Assembly: GCF_000488215.1 (NCBI RefSeq)
Contig: NZ_KI530734.1
Location: forward strand, 124,001 to 188,000
Direction: 5' to 3'
From: Acinetobacter nectaris CIP 110549
GTDB lineage: Bacteria; Pseudomonadota; Gammaproteobacteria; Pseudomonadales; Moraxellaceae
Length of the DNA stretch: 64,000 bases
A program made the translations under genes and the position numbers. Below are positions 18,794-28,359 of this stretch, piece by piece. Each line of letters opens with the position of its first letter. Positions within the stretch are counted from its first letter, which is position 1. The notes under the pieces are model-generated. The model was not told where the DNA came from, did no database searches, and worked only from the letters and a program-made list of their open reading frames with translations.

Positions 18794-19078
18794 ATGAATA
18801 TTTCAATTATTGCAACATTCATTGCCAAAGCAGGTTATGAAGCACAGTTACAGACATTGTTTATGCAAGTGATTGAACCCACATTACAAGAAACGGGCTG
18901 TATAAAATACGCATTGCATACCAATAAAGAGAATCAACAAGAGTTTGTTTTTATTGAGGAGTGGCAAAGTCAAAATGACTTAGATAAACATCTAAAAACT
19001 ACTCATATTCAAAAGCTTTTTAATGATGTTCAAGGGCTTATCGAATTTTCTGAAATTAAAAATCTTCAGTTACTTTAA
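18794..19078 (+). CDS. YgiN-like antibiotic biosynthesis monooxygenase (ABM) domain protein
   Basis: 94 residues from the ATG at 18794 with AAGGA upstream. It is a small ferredoxin-like fold of the ABM family (IATFIAKAGYEAQLQTLF, ETGCIKYALHTNKENQQEFVFIEEWQSQNDLDKHLKT). Relatives such as E. coli YgiN oxidise quinols. It lies 13 bases after the MDR gene and is surely cotranscribed; a reductase and a YgiN partner could form a quinone cycle. A longer frame reaching into the MDR gene was rejected. Confidence 0.9.
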   Translation: MNISIIATFIAKAGYEAQLQTLFMQVIEPTLQETGCIKYALHTNKENQQEFVFIEEWQSQNDLDKHLKTTHIQKLFNDVQGLIEFSEIKNLQLL

Positions 19079-19088
19079 AATCGAACAC

Positions 19089-19123
19089 AAAAAAGGCCTA
19101 ATTCTTTGAATTAAGCCTTTTAA
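19089..19123. terminator. Bidirectional terminator between the ABM gene and tRNA-Leu
   Basis: AAAAGGCCTAATTC pairs with GAATTAAGCCTTTT around a TTT loop, with A-run and T-run flanks. It can stop both the rightward operon and leftward transcription of the tRNA. Confidence 0.85.
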
Positions 19124-19143
19124 GTCTATCCAACTTATAAAGT

Positions 19144-19228
19144 TGGTGCGGAAGGGGGGACTTGAACCCCCACGCCCGAAAGCACTACCACCTCAAGGTA
19201 GCGTGTCTACCAATTCCACCACCACCGC
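19144..19228 (-). tRNA. tRNA-Leu(GAG)
   Basis: 85 nucleotides including the encoded CCA. The anticodon arm CTACC-TTGAGGT-GGTAG gives anticodon GAG, reading CUC/CUU. There is a long variable arm (class II), and the T-arm is GGGGG-TTCAAGT-CCCCC. The acceptor GCGGTGG pairs with CTTCCGC, but positions 5 and 68 are both U, a single mismatch. It lies downstream of secG and may be cotranscribed with it. Confidence 0.96.
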
Positions 19229-19281
19229 ATTTGCAGGCATTCTATTCTTTTATGAAAGAAAAGAAAAGTATTTGTCACAAA

Positions 19282-19605
19282 TTAGTTCGCACTTTTTGTC
19301 GTGTTTGCTGAATTTGTAGCCGGTGCTGTTGCAGGCACTTGATGGTCAGTTGTTAAACTGTACGCATCCGTCGTTTGCTGTTTTGCAAATACTGCCAATG
19401 TTAAGCTCGTTACAAAAAACAATGCTGTAAGCACACCCGTTAAACGGGTCAAAAAGTTACCTGAACCTGATGCACCGAACACCGTTGCAGCACCGCCGCC
19501 ACCAAAAGATGCTCCGGCATCTGCGCCTTTACCTTGTTGCACTAAAATCAGTGCAATCATAGAAACTGCCAATAAAACATGAACTACAAGTACAAATGTA
19601 TGCAT
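19282..19605 (-). CDS. secG: Preprotein translocase subunit SecG
   Basis: 107 residues with two membrane helices and the conserved QQGKGADAGASFGGGGAATVFGASGSGNFLTR loop of SecG between them, followed by an Ala/Thr-rich C-terminus. SecG supports SecYE during SecA-driven export. tpiA lies 20 bases upstream in the same direction, the common proteobacterial tpiA-secG-tRNA-Leu arrangement. Confidence 0.96.
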   Translation of the reverse strand: MHTFVLVVHVLLAVSMIALILVQQGKGADAGASFGGGGAATVFGASGSGNFLTRLTGVLTALFFVTSLTLAVFAKQQTTDAYSLTTDHQVPATAPATNSANTTKSAN

Positions 19606-19625
19606 ATAAAAAAGTTTCCCCTGCC

Positions 19626-20420
19626 CTATTTTGCTTGAGCAAAAGCTTGTGCAATTTTATAGAATGAATCTGCTTTTAAAGAAGCGCCACCAACCAATGC
19701 ACCATTAATATCTGCACAGGTTGCAAGCTCTTCAGCATTTTCAGGTTTCACACTACCACCATATAAGATTGCAATCTTATCACCTGAAGAAGTCAATTGT
19801 TTTAAACCTTCACGAATTTTTGCATGCATGGCTTGTGCATCTTGTGCAGATGCTGTTTTACCTGTGCCAATTGCCCAAATTGGTTCATAAGCAATAATAA
19901 TTTGTGATTCCCACTGAGTATCACTCACAACTGAAGCGATATCACAAATTTGCTGTAATACTACTTGTTCAGCAACACCTTGCTCACGTTGTTCTAGGCT
20001 TTCACCCACACAAAATACAGCAGTTAATCCTGTTTGCAGTGCATTCGTAAGCTTTTGACGAAGTACATCTGTATCATCTGCCAATAGCTCACGACGCTCT
20101 GAATGCCCAATAAGCACATGGTTAATTTGACTATCTTTAAGTAAAGTTGCGCTTACTTCACCTGTAAATGCGCCTGTTCCTTCAAAACGAGAAACATCTT
20201 GTGCAACTGCATGTACTTTACGTGAATATAATGAAAAATCTGCTTGTACTTTAGAAAGCGCAATAAATGTTGGTGCAACAGCAATATGACATTGTTCTTC
20301 TGAAATTGCTGCTTGTTGTAAACATTGACCAAATTGCTCAGTCCACTCCTGAATACTGGATAATGTTGGGTTCATTTTCCAATTCCCAATCACCCAAGGT
20401 ACAATAGTCGAAGCTGACAT
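19626..20420 (-). CDS. tpiA: Triosephosphate isomerase
   Basis: 264 residues from the ATG at 20420 with AGGTG upstream. It interconverts dihydroxyacetone phosphate and glyceraldehyde 3-phosphate. Catalytic residues are visible: Asn and Lys in GNWKMNP, the His in IGHSERRE, and the Glu in [15 protein letters not shown], with the phosphate loop [10 protein letters not shown] longer start six codons upstream would bury the ribosome-binding site. It begins the tpiA-secG unit and diverges from pilB. Confidence 0.97.
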   Translation of the reverse strand: MSASTIVPWVIGNWKMNPTLSSIQEWTEQFGQCLQQAAISEEQCHIAVAPTFIALSKVQADFSLYSRKVHAVAQDVSRFEGTGAFTGEVSATLLKDSQINHVLIGHSERRELLADDTDVLRQKLTNALQTGLTAVFCVGESLEQREQGVAEQVVLQQICDIASVVSDTQWESQIIIAYEPIWAIGTGKTASAQDAQAMHAKIREGLKQLTSSGDKIAILYGGSVKPENAEELATCADINGALVGGASLKADSFYKIAQAFAQAK

Positions 20421-20680
20421 AAACACACCTTTCTTCATTTATTTAAATAGAATGCGCTTATTTTACACAGTTTTTTAGATTTTGCGTTTTTTTTTGCTTT
20501 TTGCTACATTTTGATCATATTTTAATTAGCAGTTTTTTATACTGTATTTTATCATTTTGAAGTAAATATATTTTACTATAGATATTTATTGTATACCTTT
20601 TTTGGTCTTAGCCTTATAATTAATGGTTAAGATTTCAGCATTTTATTTTACTGTATTATTTATTTTGGGCATTATTTTTT

Positions 20681-22399
20681 ATGGCACTTCCTTTAGTTAC
20701 ACCTCGGTTAACAGGGTTTGTTCGTCGACTTGTCGATGATGGGCATTTTTCTGACGAAGAAATGTTTGACGCCTTAGAAACTGCAAAGAAAAATCGTGAA
20801 GATATTGTTAACTATTTAGTTGAGAAACTTAATTTTTCTTCTTTAATCCTTGCAGAAACAATTTCTAAAGAGTTTGGGGAACCTCTTTTAGATCTTGCTG
20901 CATATGATCAAAGCTTACTACCAAAAAACTTGGTCGATAAAAAACATATTCTTAATTATCGTATTATTCCACTCTTTCAAAGAGCAAGTAGTATTATTCT
21001 TGCTGTAAGTAACCCTACTAACTTAGAAGCAATTGATACAATTCGCTTAAATAGTAAGTTACAACCTGAAATTGTTATTGTTGAACACAACAAATTAATC
21101 GAAATTATTCAGCAAAACTTTAATGAAGAGTCACACTTTGAATTTGATGATGATGACCTTGATATTAGTTTTGATGAAGAAACTGAAAATGATGGAACAT
21201 CTCAAGACGATCTTGATCAAGACCCTGAAAATGAAGCACCTATTGTTAAATATATTAACAAATTATTAGTAGATGCTATTCGTATGGGCGCATCAGATTT
21301 ACACTTCGAACCCTATGAAAAAAGCTACCGTGTTCGATACCGTGTAGATGGCATTTTAAGACAAATTGCAACGCCACCATTACAACTGGCAAATCGTCTC
21401 TCATCACGGTTAAAAGTAATGTCCCAAATGGATATTTCTGAGAAGCGTGTTCCACAAGATGGACGTATTAAGCTTAAACTTTCCAAAAATAAAGCAATTG
21501 ATTTCCGTGTGAACTCATTACCAACTTTATTTGGTGAAAAAATTGTACTGCGTATCTTAGATCCATCTAGTGCAATGCTTGGTATTGATGCACTTGGTTA
21601 CGAGCCAGAACAAAAAGCTTTATTTTTAGATGCACTACACCAACCACAAGGTATGGTGCTCATTACAGGCCCTACAGGTTCAGGTAAAACCGTTTCTCTT
21701 TACACTGGCTTAAATATCTTAAATACTGAAGACGCTAATATTTCTACTGCCGAAGACCCTGTGGAAATTAACTTAGAGGGAATTAACCAAGTCAATGTAA
21801 ACAATAAGGTAGGATTAAGTTTTGCTGCTGCACTACGCTCTTTTCTCCGCCAAGATCCAGACATTATTATGGTTGGTGAGGTACGTGATTTAGAAACAGC
21901 AGAAATTGCAATTAAAGCTGCTCAGACTGGCCATATGGTATTGTCTACACTACATACAAACAGTGCACCTGAAACCTTAACCCGTTTAAGAAATATGGGC
22001 GTACCATCTTTTAACATTGCAACATCAGTGAACTTAGTCATTGCACAGCGACTTGTTCGACGCTTATGCCCATCTTGTAAAGCACCTATTGATATTCCCA
22101 AAAATAGTTTATTGGAAATGGGGCTAACAGAGCAAGATTTACAAGAAGAGTTTACCATTTACCAACCTGTTGGTTGTTCTGAATGCCGAGATGGTTATAA
22201 AGGGCGATTAGGGATATATGAAGTCATGAAAATTACACCTGAAATTTCAAGATTGATTATGGAAGATGCAAATGCTCTTCAAATTGCAGATGTTTCTGCA
22301 AGACTAGGTTTTAATAACCTACGTCGCTCAGGCATTAAAAAAGTTATATCAGGCTTAACATCACTACAAGAAGTACACCGCGTTACAAGCAATTCATAA
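20681..22399 (+). CDS. pilB: Type IV pilus extension ATPase PilB
   Basis: 572 residues. The N-terminal MshEN-type domain is about 1-150, then an acidic linker near 155-180 (EFDDDDLDISFDEE). The ATPase core has Walker A GPTGSGKT, an Asp box, Walker B with DPDIIMVGEVRD, and a His box GHMVLSTLHTN. Four cysteines in CPSCKAP and CSECRDGYKGR form the zinc site of PilB/GspE. It drives pilus extension from the cytoplasmic face. It is the first gene of pilB-pilC-pilD-coaE; 260 AT-rich bases separate it from tpiA. Confidence 0.97.
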   Translation: MALPLVTPRLTGFVRRLVDDGHFSDEEMFDALETAKKNREDIVNYLVEKLNFSSLILAETISKEFGEPLLDLAAYDQSLLPKNLVDKKHILNYRIIPLFQRASSIILAVSNPTNLEAIDTIRLNSKLQPEIVIVEHNKLIEIIQQNFNEESHFEFDDDDLDISFDEETENDGTSQDDLDQDPENEAPIVKYINKLLVDAIRMGASDLHFEPYEKSYRVRYRVDGILRQIATPPLQLANRLSSRLKVMSQMDISEKRVPQDGRIKLKLSKNKAIDFRVNSLPTLFGEKIVLRILDPSSAMLGIDALGYEPEQKALFLDALHQPQGMVLITGPTGSGKTVSLYTGLNILNTEDANISTAEDPVEINLEGINQVNVNNKVGLSFAAALRSFLRQDPDIIMVGEVRDLETAEIAIKAAQTGHMVLSTLHTNSAPETLTRLRNMGVPSFNIATSVNLVIAQRLVRRLCPSCKAPIDIPKNSLLEMGLTEQDLQEEFTIYQPVGCSECRDGYKGRLGIYEVMKITPEISRLIMEDANALQIADVSARLGFNNLRRSGIKKVISGLTSLQEVHRVTSNS

Positions 22400-22417
22400 T
22401 TTTTATTGGGGCAAACT

Positions 22418-23641
22418 GTGGCTAAAAAAACAGATCAGGTCTTAACTTTTTCTTATACTGGGGTAGACCGTAAAGGAATAAAAGTTAAAGGAGATATTCC
22501 TTCGCGTAATATGGCACTCGCAAAAGTGACTTTACGTAAGCAAGGTATTCAAATTGCATCAATTCGACAAAAAAGAAAAGATATTTTAGAAGGTGTCTTT
22601 AAAAAGAAAGTCTCTACACAAGATATTACTATCTTTACTCGTCAGCTCGCTACAATGATGAAAGCCGGTGTACCTTTGGTGCAAAGCTTTGAAATTGTTG
22701 CAGAAGGCTTAGATAACCCAAGTATGAGAGATGTGGTTTTAGGGATAAAATCTGAAGTCGAAGGTGGTAACACGTTTGCACATGCACTGAGTAAATATCC
22801 TCAATACTTTGATAACCTTTTCTGCTCATTGGTCGAATCGGGCGAACAATCAGGTACATTAGAGACCATGCTTGACCGCGTTGCGATCTATAAAGAAAAA
22901 AGTGAGCTACTCAAGCAAAAGATCAAAAAAGCAATGAAATATCCTATTACAGTGATTATTGTTGCAATTATTGTCACTATTATTCTACTTATTAAAGTTG
23001 TACCGACATTCCAAGATATGTTTGCCTCTTTCGGTGCAGAGCTTCCTGCTTTCACTCAAATGGTTGTGAATATGTCAAAGTGGATGCAGGCTTATTGGTA
23101 TATTCTTATTGCTGTTATTGTTGGTGGAACAATTGCGATTTCTCAAAGCTATAAACGTAGTCTAAAGCTCAGAAACTTCTTAGATCGCTTGATGTTAAAG
23201 CTGCCAATCTTTGGTAATTTAGTTTATAAATCTATCATTGCACGTTATAGCCGTACATTGTCTACGACATTCGCAGCAGGTGTGCCGCTCATTGAAGCAC
23301 TTGAGTCAACTGCACGTGCAACCAACAATAGCGTCTATGAGTCTGCCGTAATGCGTATTCGTGAAGATGTTGCTTCAGGACAACAACTCCAATTTGCCAT
23401 GCGTAATTCTGATAAGTTTCCCAATATGGCTATCCAAATGGTTTCTATTGGTGAAGAGTCTGGTGCACTAGATACCATGCTAGATAAAGTCGCAACGTAT
23501 TATGAAAATGAAGTAGACAATGCAGTTGATGGCTTAACCGCAATGATGGAACCTTTAATTATGGCAATTCTAGGTGTTCTTGTCGGCGGCTTAGTCGTTG
23601 CAATGTACTTACCAATTTTCAAAATGGGTTCAGTCGTCTAA
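22418..23641 (+). CDS. pilC: Type IV pilus inner-membrane platform protein PilC
   Basis: 407 residues from a GTG at 22418 (MAKKTDQVLTFSY), which has TGGGG about 7 bases upstream; a TTG four codons earlier would place the start inside that site. It has two T2SS_F repeats, each with the GE(E/Q)SG-type motif (LVESGEQSGTLETML and SIGEESGALDTMLDK), and three long hydrophobic segments. PilC couples PilB rotation to pilin insertion. Its stop overlaps the pilD ATG by one base (TAATG). Confidence 0.95.
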   Translation: MAKKTDQVLTFSYTGVDRKGIKVKGDIPSRNMALAKVTLRKQGIQIASIRQKRKDILEGVFKKKVSTQDITIFTRQLATMMKAGVPLVQSFEIVAEGLDNPSMRDVVLGIKSEVEGGNTFAHALSKYPQYFDNLFCSLVESGEQSGTLETMLDRVAIYKEKSELLKQKIKKAMKYPITVIIVAIIVTIILLIKVVPTFQDMFASFGAELPAFTQMVVNMSKWMQAYWYILIAVIVGGTIAISQSYKRSLKLRNFLDRLMLKLPIFGNLVYKSIIARYSRTLSTTFAAGVPLIEALESTARATNNSVYESAVMRIREDVASGQQLQFAMRNSDKFPNMAIQMVSIGEESGALDTMLDKVATYYENEVDNAVDGLTAMMEPLIMAILGVLVGGLVVAMYLPIFKMGSVV

Positions 23642-24501
23642 TGAATGACGTTATTTCTATATTTTCACAAAATCCAACACTACTCTATGTGGTTGTTGGA
23701 TTACTCAGTTTATGTGTCGGCAGTTTTTTGAATGTCGTTATTTTACGTACACCTAAAATGATGGAACAAGAATGGAAGCAGGAATGCCAATCTTTACTCC
23801 ATCCTGATCAACCTATTATTGACCATCAAAAGCTTACGCTAAATCACCCTGCATCTACTTGCCCAAGCTGTAAACAGCCAATCCGTTGGTTTCAAAATAT
23901 TCCAATTGTAAGTTGGCTATTCCTTAAAGGAAAATGTGCCTCATGCCAGCATCCTATTAGTATTCGTTATCCATTTATTGAGTTACTTAGCGCTGTTTGC
24001 TCAATCGTAGTCGTTTTCACTTTTGGCGCATCATTGCAGATGATATTTGGATTAATATTCACTTGGATATTAATTACATTAACATTTATCGATTTTGATA
24101 CCCAACTGCTCCCCGATCGCTTTACTTTCACGCTATTAGGTATTGGTCTTGCTGTGAATAGCTATAGCCTTTATACATCACCTACGCTTTCAATTTGGGG
24201 AACACTTATTGGTTTCCTCTGCCTATGGGTTGTTTATATCTTATTCAAACTCATTACAGGTAAAGAAGGTATGGGGTATGGTGACTTTAAATTACTTGCA
24301 GCCCTTGGTGCATGGATGGGGCCAATCATGCTACCGCTTATTATTTTACTGTCCTCTTTGGTGGGTGCAATTATAGGTATTATTCTTCTAAAAATAAAAA
24401 AGCAGAACCAACCCTTTGCTTTTGGACCTTATATTGCCATTGCAGGATGGATTGCATTTCTATGGGGAACAGCAATCATGAAAATCTACTTAGGACAATA
24501 A
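23641..24501 (+). CDS. pilD: Prepilin peptidase / N-methyltransferase PilD
   Basis: 286 residues, multi-pass membrane protein. The cytoplasmic zinc domain has Cys74, Cys77, Cys99 and Cys102 (CPSCKQP, CASCQHP). The two catalytic aspartates of this protease family lie in FIDFDTQLLPDR (about 150-160) and in GMGYGDFKLLAALGAWMG. It cleaves and N-methylates the prepilins, including FimT, PilV, PilW and PilX encoded at the left of this window. Translation is coupled to pilC. Confidence 0.96.
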   Translation: MNDVISIFSQNPTLLYVVVGLLSLCVGSFLNVVILRTPKMMEQEWKQECQSLLHPDQPIIDHQKLTLNHPASTCPSCKQPIRWFQNIPIVSWLFLKGKCASCQHPISIRYPFIELLSAVCSIVVVFTFGASLQMIFGLIFTWILITLTFIDFDTQLLPDRFTFTLLGIGLAVNSYSLYTSPTLSIWGTLIGFLCLWVVYILFKLITGKEGMGYGDFKLLAALGAWMGPIMLPLIILLSSLVGAIIGIILLKIKKQNQPFAFGPYIAIAGWIAFLWGTAIMKIYLGQ

Positions 24502-24502
24502 A

Positions 24503-25108
24503 ATGCCTCTAACGATTGGACTGACAGGTGGCATCGGCAGTGGAAAAAGTACTGCAAGCCAATGGTTTGAACAGCAAAGAATTGCTGTTGTAGATGCAGA
24601 TATTGTGGCTAGAGAGGTTGTCCAACAAGGACAACCTGCGCTACAAGAAATTGAACAGGCATTTGGTGCATGGGTCTTAGAAAAAGATGGTACTTTAAAC
24701 CGCAAAGCTCTGAGAAATCATATCTTTCAAAATAAAGAAGCACGCCAAGTATTAGAAAATATTACTCACCCTAAAATTAGGGAATCAATTATTCATCAAC
24801 TTCAAATGATACAATCACCGTATGGTATTTTAGTTTCTCCACTACTCTTTGAAGCACAGCAAGATCAACTTACACAACGCACATTACTTATTGATTGTAG
24901 TGAAGCCACTCAGATCTCACGCGCAAGCCAAAGAGACCAACAATCAATTGAACAAATTAAAATGATCATTGCAACACAAATGCCCCGCACAGAAAAACAA
25001 AAGCGTGCTACCGACATTGTGCTGAATGATACTTCACAAGAATTATTATTCAGTCAACTTCGTGCATTACACCTAAAATATTTAGCTTTATCTGAAGTGA
25101 CCGAATAA
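24503..25108 (+). CDS. coaE: Dephospho-CoA kinase
   Basis: 201 residues. The P-loop GGIGSGKST is at 9-17, and the DADIVAREVV segment and ITHPKIRESI are family motifs. It phosphorylates dephospho-CoA in the last step of CoA synthesis. It starts directly after the pilD stop, with the usual pilD-coaE linkage. It converges on rlmB with only 10 bases between stops. Confidence 0.96.
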   Translation: MPLTIGLTGGIGSGKSTASQWFEQQRIAVVDADIVAREVVQQGQPALQEIEQAFGAWVLEKDGTLNRKALRNHIFQNKEARQVLENITHPKIRESIIHQLQMIQSPYGILVSPLLFEAQQDQLTQRTLLIDCSEATQISRASQRDQQSIEQIKMIIATQMPRTEKQKRATDIVLNDTSQELLFSQLRALHLKYLALSEVTE

Positions 25109-25118
25109 CATCAGCTTA

Positions 25119-25865
25119 TTATTGATTACGCTGTCGTGTCGCTTCATATAAAGCCATGCCTGTTGCAACGCTTACATTTAAGCTTTGTAACTGCCCATAC
25201 ATTGGAATATATGTTGTAATATCACACTGGCTTTGCGTAATTGGACGCAAGCCCGTGTCTTCAGCACCCATCACAATCACAACTGAACCTGTCAAATCAC
25301 AGCTTGGCAATGGTTTAGCCTGTTCATCAAGCATTGTTCCAACAACTTGATAATAAAACTTATCTTTCACATGTGCCAAAGTACGTGCCAAATTTGTGAC
25401 CTGAATAAACTGAATTTTTTCTGCACCACCCGCAGCAACTTTACGTGCAGTTGGCGTTAAACTTGCCGATCTATCACGTGGAACAATCACTGCTTCTACA
25501 CCCATTGCTGCTGCTGTACGAATACAAGCACCAAGATTATGCGGGTCAGTCACTTGATCTAATGCCAACAGTAAACACTCAGGTTTTTGTGTTAATAAGT
25601 CATCTAAATCTTTTTCATTTAACACAGGGTGTGGTCTGACAGCAGCAACAACTCCCTGATGATAAGGTAAGTCCGCAAGCTTTTCTAATGTATCACGACT
25701 TGCTTTTTGAATACTGACACCAAATGGTTCGGCTAACTCAACAATACGCTTTAAACGTTGATCATCACGACCTTTTAACGTAAACAATGTAAGAACTCGC
25801 TCTGGCTCTAACTCCAGTAACGACTCCACAGAATGTACACCATAATAATATTCTGGTTTAGCCAT
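25119..25865 (-). CDS. rlmB: 23S rRNA (guanosine-2'-O)-methyltransferase RlmB
   Basis: 248 residues, SpoU/TrmH type. The N-terminal substrate-binding domain (about 1-75, YYYGVHSVESLLELEPERV) is followed by a knotted methyltransferase domain with LLALDQVTDPHNLGACIRTAAAMGVEAV, IVMGAEDTGLRP and IPMYGQLQSLNVSVATGMALYEA (motifs 1-3). It methylates G2251 in the P-loop of 23S rRNA. A terminator for the upstream ppnP separates the two. Confidence 0.95.
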   Translation of the reverse strand: MAKPEYYYGVHSVESLLELEPERVLTLFTLKGRDDQRLKRIVELAEPFGVSIQKASRDTLEKLADLPYHQGVVAAVRPHPVLNEKDLDDLLTQKPECLLLALDQVTDPHNLGACIRTAAAMGVEAVIVPRDRSASLTPTARKVAAGGAEKIQFIQVTNLARTLAHVKDKFYYQVVGTMLDEQAKPLPSCDLTGSVVIVMGAEDTGLRPITQSQCDITTYIPMYGQLQSLNVSVATGMALYEATRQRNQ

Positions 25866-25888
25866 GAATGAACAACCTTAAAAACACT

Positions 25889-25930
25889 AGAAAAAAATAA
25901 AATCCTGCTTAGTCAAACCAAAACAGGATT
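25889..25930 (-). terminator. Terminator after ppnP
   Basis: On the minus strand AATCCTG pairs with CAGGATT around a 16-base loop and is followed by TTATTTTTTT. Confidence 0.75.
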
Positions 25931-25975
25931 CATCATACAATTAATATTATTTTAGCTGATATTGATCGGATTTAC

Positions 25976-26299
25976 CTAACCTTCTAAGTGGCAAACATAA
26001 TCAAGAACTTCTTTCGCTTGTATTCTAAAAACACTTTCGCCTGAAACATAAAAGGACTGACCTGCACGGAAAAGCTCAGACTCTTCACTATCACCCATCC
26101 AAACAAGGCATTCACCTGAAATTATTTCCATTCTTTCAGGAACATGTGCTTCAAAAGTTAAAATCTGCTCGCTAGGTAAAATAACACCTAATGTCTTTTT
26201 TGTGCCACTTTCAAACTGAACAGTATGACTGACGCATTTACCATCAAAATAAACATTAGATTTTTTTACAACAGAAACATGATCAAACTGCGTCGACAT
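25976..26299 (-). CDS. ppnP: Pyrimidine/purine nucleoside phosphorylase PpnP
   Basis: 107 residues, a single small cupin (former DUF1255). Family hallmarks are FDGKCVSHTVQFESGTKKTLGVILP and a GQSFYVSGESVFRIQ ending with YVCHLEG. E. coli PpnP phosphorolyses several nucleosides to base and ribose 1-phosphate. It is monocistronic here, with its own terminator. Confidence 0.93.
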   Translation of the reverse strand: MSTQFDHVSVVKKSNVYFDGKCVSHTVQFESGTKKTLGVILPSEQILTFEAHVPERMEIISGECLVWMGDSEESELFRAGQSFYVSGESVFRIQAKEVLDYVCHLEG

Positions 26300-26604
26300 G
26301 CATATTCTCCACTTTATTTTACTGAATCAGCAAGAAATGTATTCATTTTATATGACCCAATTTATTACAATTGGTTTTCTATAAAATGTTATCATTTCAC
26401 GCGAGATAACTTTTATATTATTTGTATCTAAAAAGAAAAATTGAAATACCCTAACTCACTATTTCAAGCAGCGATTATCTTTCTTTAAAATAACCTTGGC
26501 AGATTCAAGTTTTTATGTATCATCTTTCTTAAAGATGAAATTATGATGACATAAAATCATCGCATGAATATTACGACAATACTTCGCACAATCTGGATGC
26601 GTCT
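26300..26604. other. Intergenic region upstream of ppnP and recN
   Basis: 305 bases, AT-rich, between divergent genes. The only strong symmetry is the hairpin TCATCTTT-CTT-AAAGATGA at 26520-26538, 67 bases before the recN start. No LexA-type SOS box was recognised, in line with Acinetobacter lacking a classical LexA. Confidence 0.5.
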
Positions 26605-28266
26605 ATGCTCACTCATTTAACACTTATAAACTTTGCCCTTGCAGATCACCTTGCTCTAGATATTCCGCCTGGCTTTAATGTTTTAACAGGTGAAACAGGT
26701 GCAGGTAAATCTCTTTTATTAGATGCATTATCTGCTTGTTTAGGTGAACGCACAGACAGTAACCTTGTCAGGTTTGGTACAGACAAAGCAGATGTAACAG
26801 CAACATTTAGTTATGAAGAAAATTCTCCTGAAGCAATGTGGATCACTCAGCGAGAACTGAATGATAACTCTGGTGAAATTCATTTACGGCGCGTTATTTT
26901 TGCAACTGGTCGTAGTAAAGCATGGATTAATGGTAGACCAACAAGCCTGACAGAACTTAAAGAGCTTGGGCGTATAATTGTGCAGCTGTATAGCCAACAT
27001 AGCCAGCAACAGCTTTTAGAACCACCTTATCCAAGACAATGGCTCGATAGATACAGTGACTTTCACTTACAAGCCAATACAGTTCGCCAAGCATATCAAA
27101 CATGGCAAAAAAATATTCGTCTGCATACAGAAGCACTCAATGCTCAGGCGAGCAAACTACAGCGTATTCAAACCTTAGAGCTTCAACTTGAAGAAATCGA
27201 AGAGGTTGCCCAATATAATTATCTAGAAATTGAGCAAGAGTTTGATCGACTCAGTCACCATGAAAGTATTATGCAGGACTGTAGCCAGAGTCTAAATATT
27301 TTAGATGAAGATGAGCAAAACATTACGCAAGAGCTGGCAAACATATTAAGAAAACTCGAAAGCCATGCTAGCCGTAGCGAACAACTCAATGAAATTTACA
27401 GTGCTTTACTCAATGCACAAAGTGAAATTAATGATGCGACTTTAAGTTTACGTCAATTTATTGACCGCCAAAGTTTTGACCCTGAAAGAATGGAACAGCT
27501 TAACCATGAGCTGGCTATTTTTCATCGACTTGCACGCAAATACCGTTTGCAACCTGAAGAAATCGCATCCCAAGGTGAATCTTGGCAAAATGAATTGCTA
27601 CAATTACAGCAACTAGAAGACCCTGAGTCACTCTCTGCACAAGTTGATCAGAGCTATATGGCTTTTGTCGATGCCGCTGAAACTTTAGATCGCATGCGTC
27701 AAGAAGCTGCAATGCCTCTAGCAAAACAACTGACAGAACAGGTAAAAACACTCGCGCTACCTGAAGCATATTTTGAGTTTAAATTTGAAAGATTATCTGA
27801 AGCAACTGCTGAAGGTTTGAGTTCAATTCAGCTACTCTTTACAGCAAATAAAGGCATTCCACCTCAACCGCTCGCAAAAGTTGCATCTGGGGGTGAGCTT
27901 TCTCGTATTGCACTCGTTATGCAAGTCATGAATGCAGAAAAAACAGAAGCTGAAATGATTGTATTCGATGAAATTGATGTGGGTATTAGTGGCGGAACTG
28001 CTGAAATTGTCGGTCGATTACTTTCGGGACTTGCAAAACATGTCCAAGTCCTTTGTATTACACATCAAGCACAAGTTGCAGCACAGTCAGATCACCACTT
28101 ACTTGTACAGAAACAACAAACTGACCCTGCAAGTAGTTGTATCTTTGCACTTTCAGAAGAAAAACGTATTTATGAATTGGCAAGAATGACAGGCGGCATT
28201 GAAATTAATAGCACAACTTTAGAACATGCTAAACAGCTTCGAGAGTTAAAATTTCATGCAAAATAA
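26605..28266 (+). CDS. recN: DNA repair ATPase RecN
   Basis: 553 residues, SMC-like. The N-terminal Walker A GETGAGKSLLLDAL is at about 30-43. A long coiled coil of about 160-360 is interrupted by a hinge-like part. The C-terminal ABC half has ASGGELSRIALVMQ (signature), MIVFDEIDVGISGGTAEIVG (Walker B and D-loop) and the ITHQAQVAAQSDHH switch. RecN helps hold and search during double-strand break repair. It is DNA-damage inducible in many bacteria; how it is controlled here is not visible. Confidence 0.97.
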   Translation: MLTHLTLINFALADHLALDIPPGFNVLTGETGAGKSLLLDALSACLGERTDSNLVRFGTDKADVTATFSYEENSPEAMWITQRELNDNSGEIHLRRVIFATGRSKAWINGRPTSLTELKELGRIIVQLYSQHSQQQLLEPPYPRQWLDRYSDFHLQANTVRQAYQTWQKNIRLHTEALNAQASKLQRIQTLELQLEEIEEVAQYNYLEIEQEFDRLSHHESIMQDCSQSLNILDEDEQNITQELANILRKLESHASRSEQLNEIYSALLNAQSEINDATLSLRQFIDRQSFDPERMEQLNHELAIFHRLARKYRLQPEEIASQGESWQNELLQLQQLEDPESLSAQVDQSYMAFVDAAETLDRMRQEAAMPLAKQLTEQVKTLALPEAYFEFKFERLSEATAEGLSSIQLLFTANKGIPPQPLAKVASGGELSRIALVMQVMNAEKTEAEMIVFDEIDVGISGGTAEIVGRLLSGLAKHVQVLCITHQAQVAAQSDHHLLVQKQQTDPASSCIFALSEEKRIYELARMTGGIEINSTTLEHAKQLRELKFHAK

Positions 28267-28359
28267 CCATTACAGACTTGGCGAATAGTCCATAGTCTTG
28301 TATGTTAAAAAGTCGCCTTCATTAAATTCAATTTAAGAAATTGTGGGAGATCGCCTTCG

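Noticed and set aside
28267..28359. AGACT/AGTCT symmetry after recN as a terminator
   Set aside because: Five-base arms with a long loop and no T-run.
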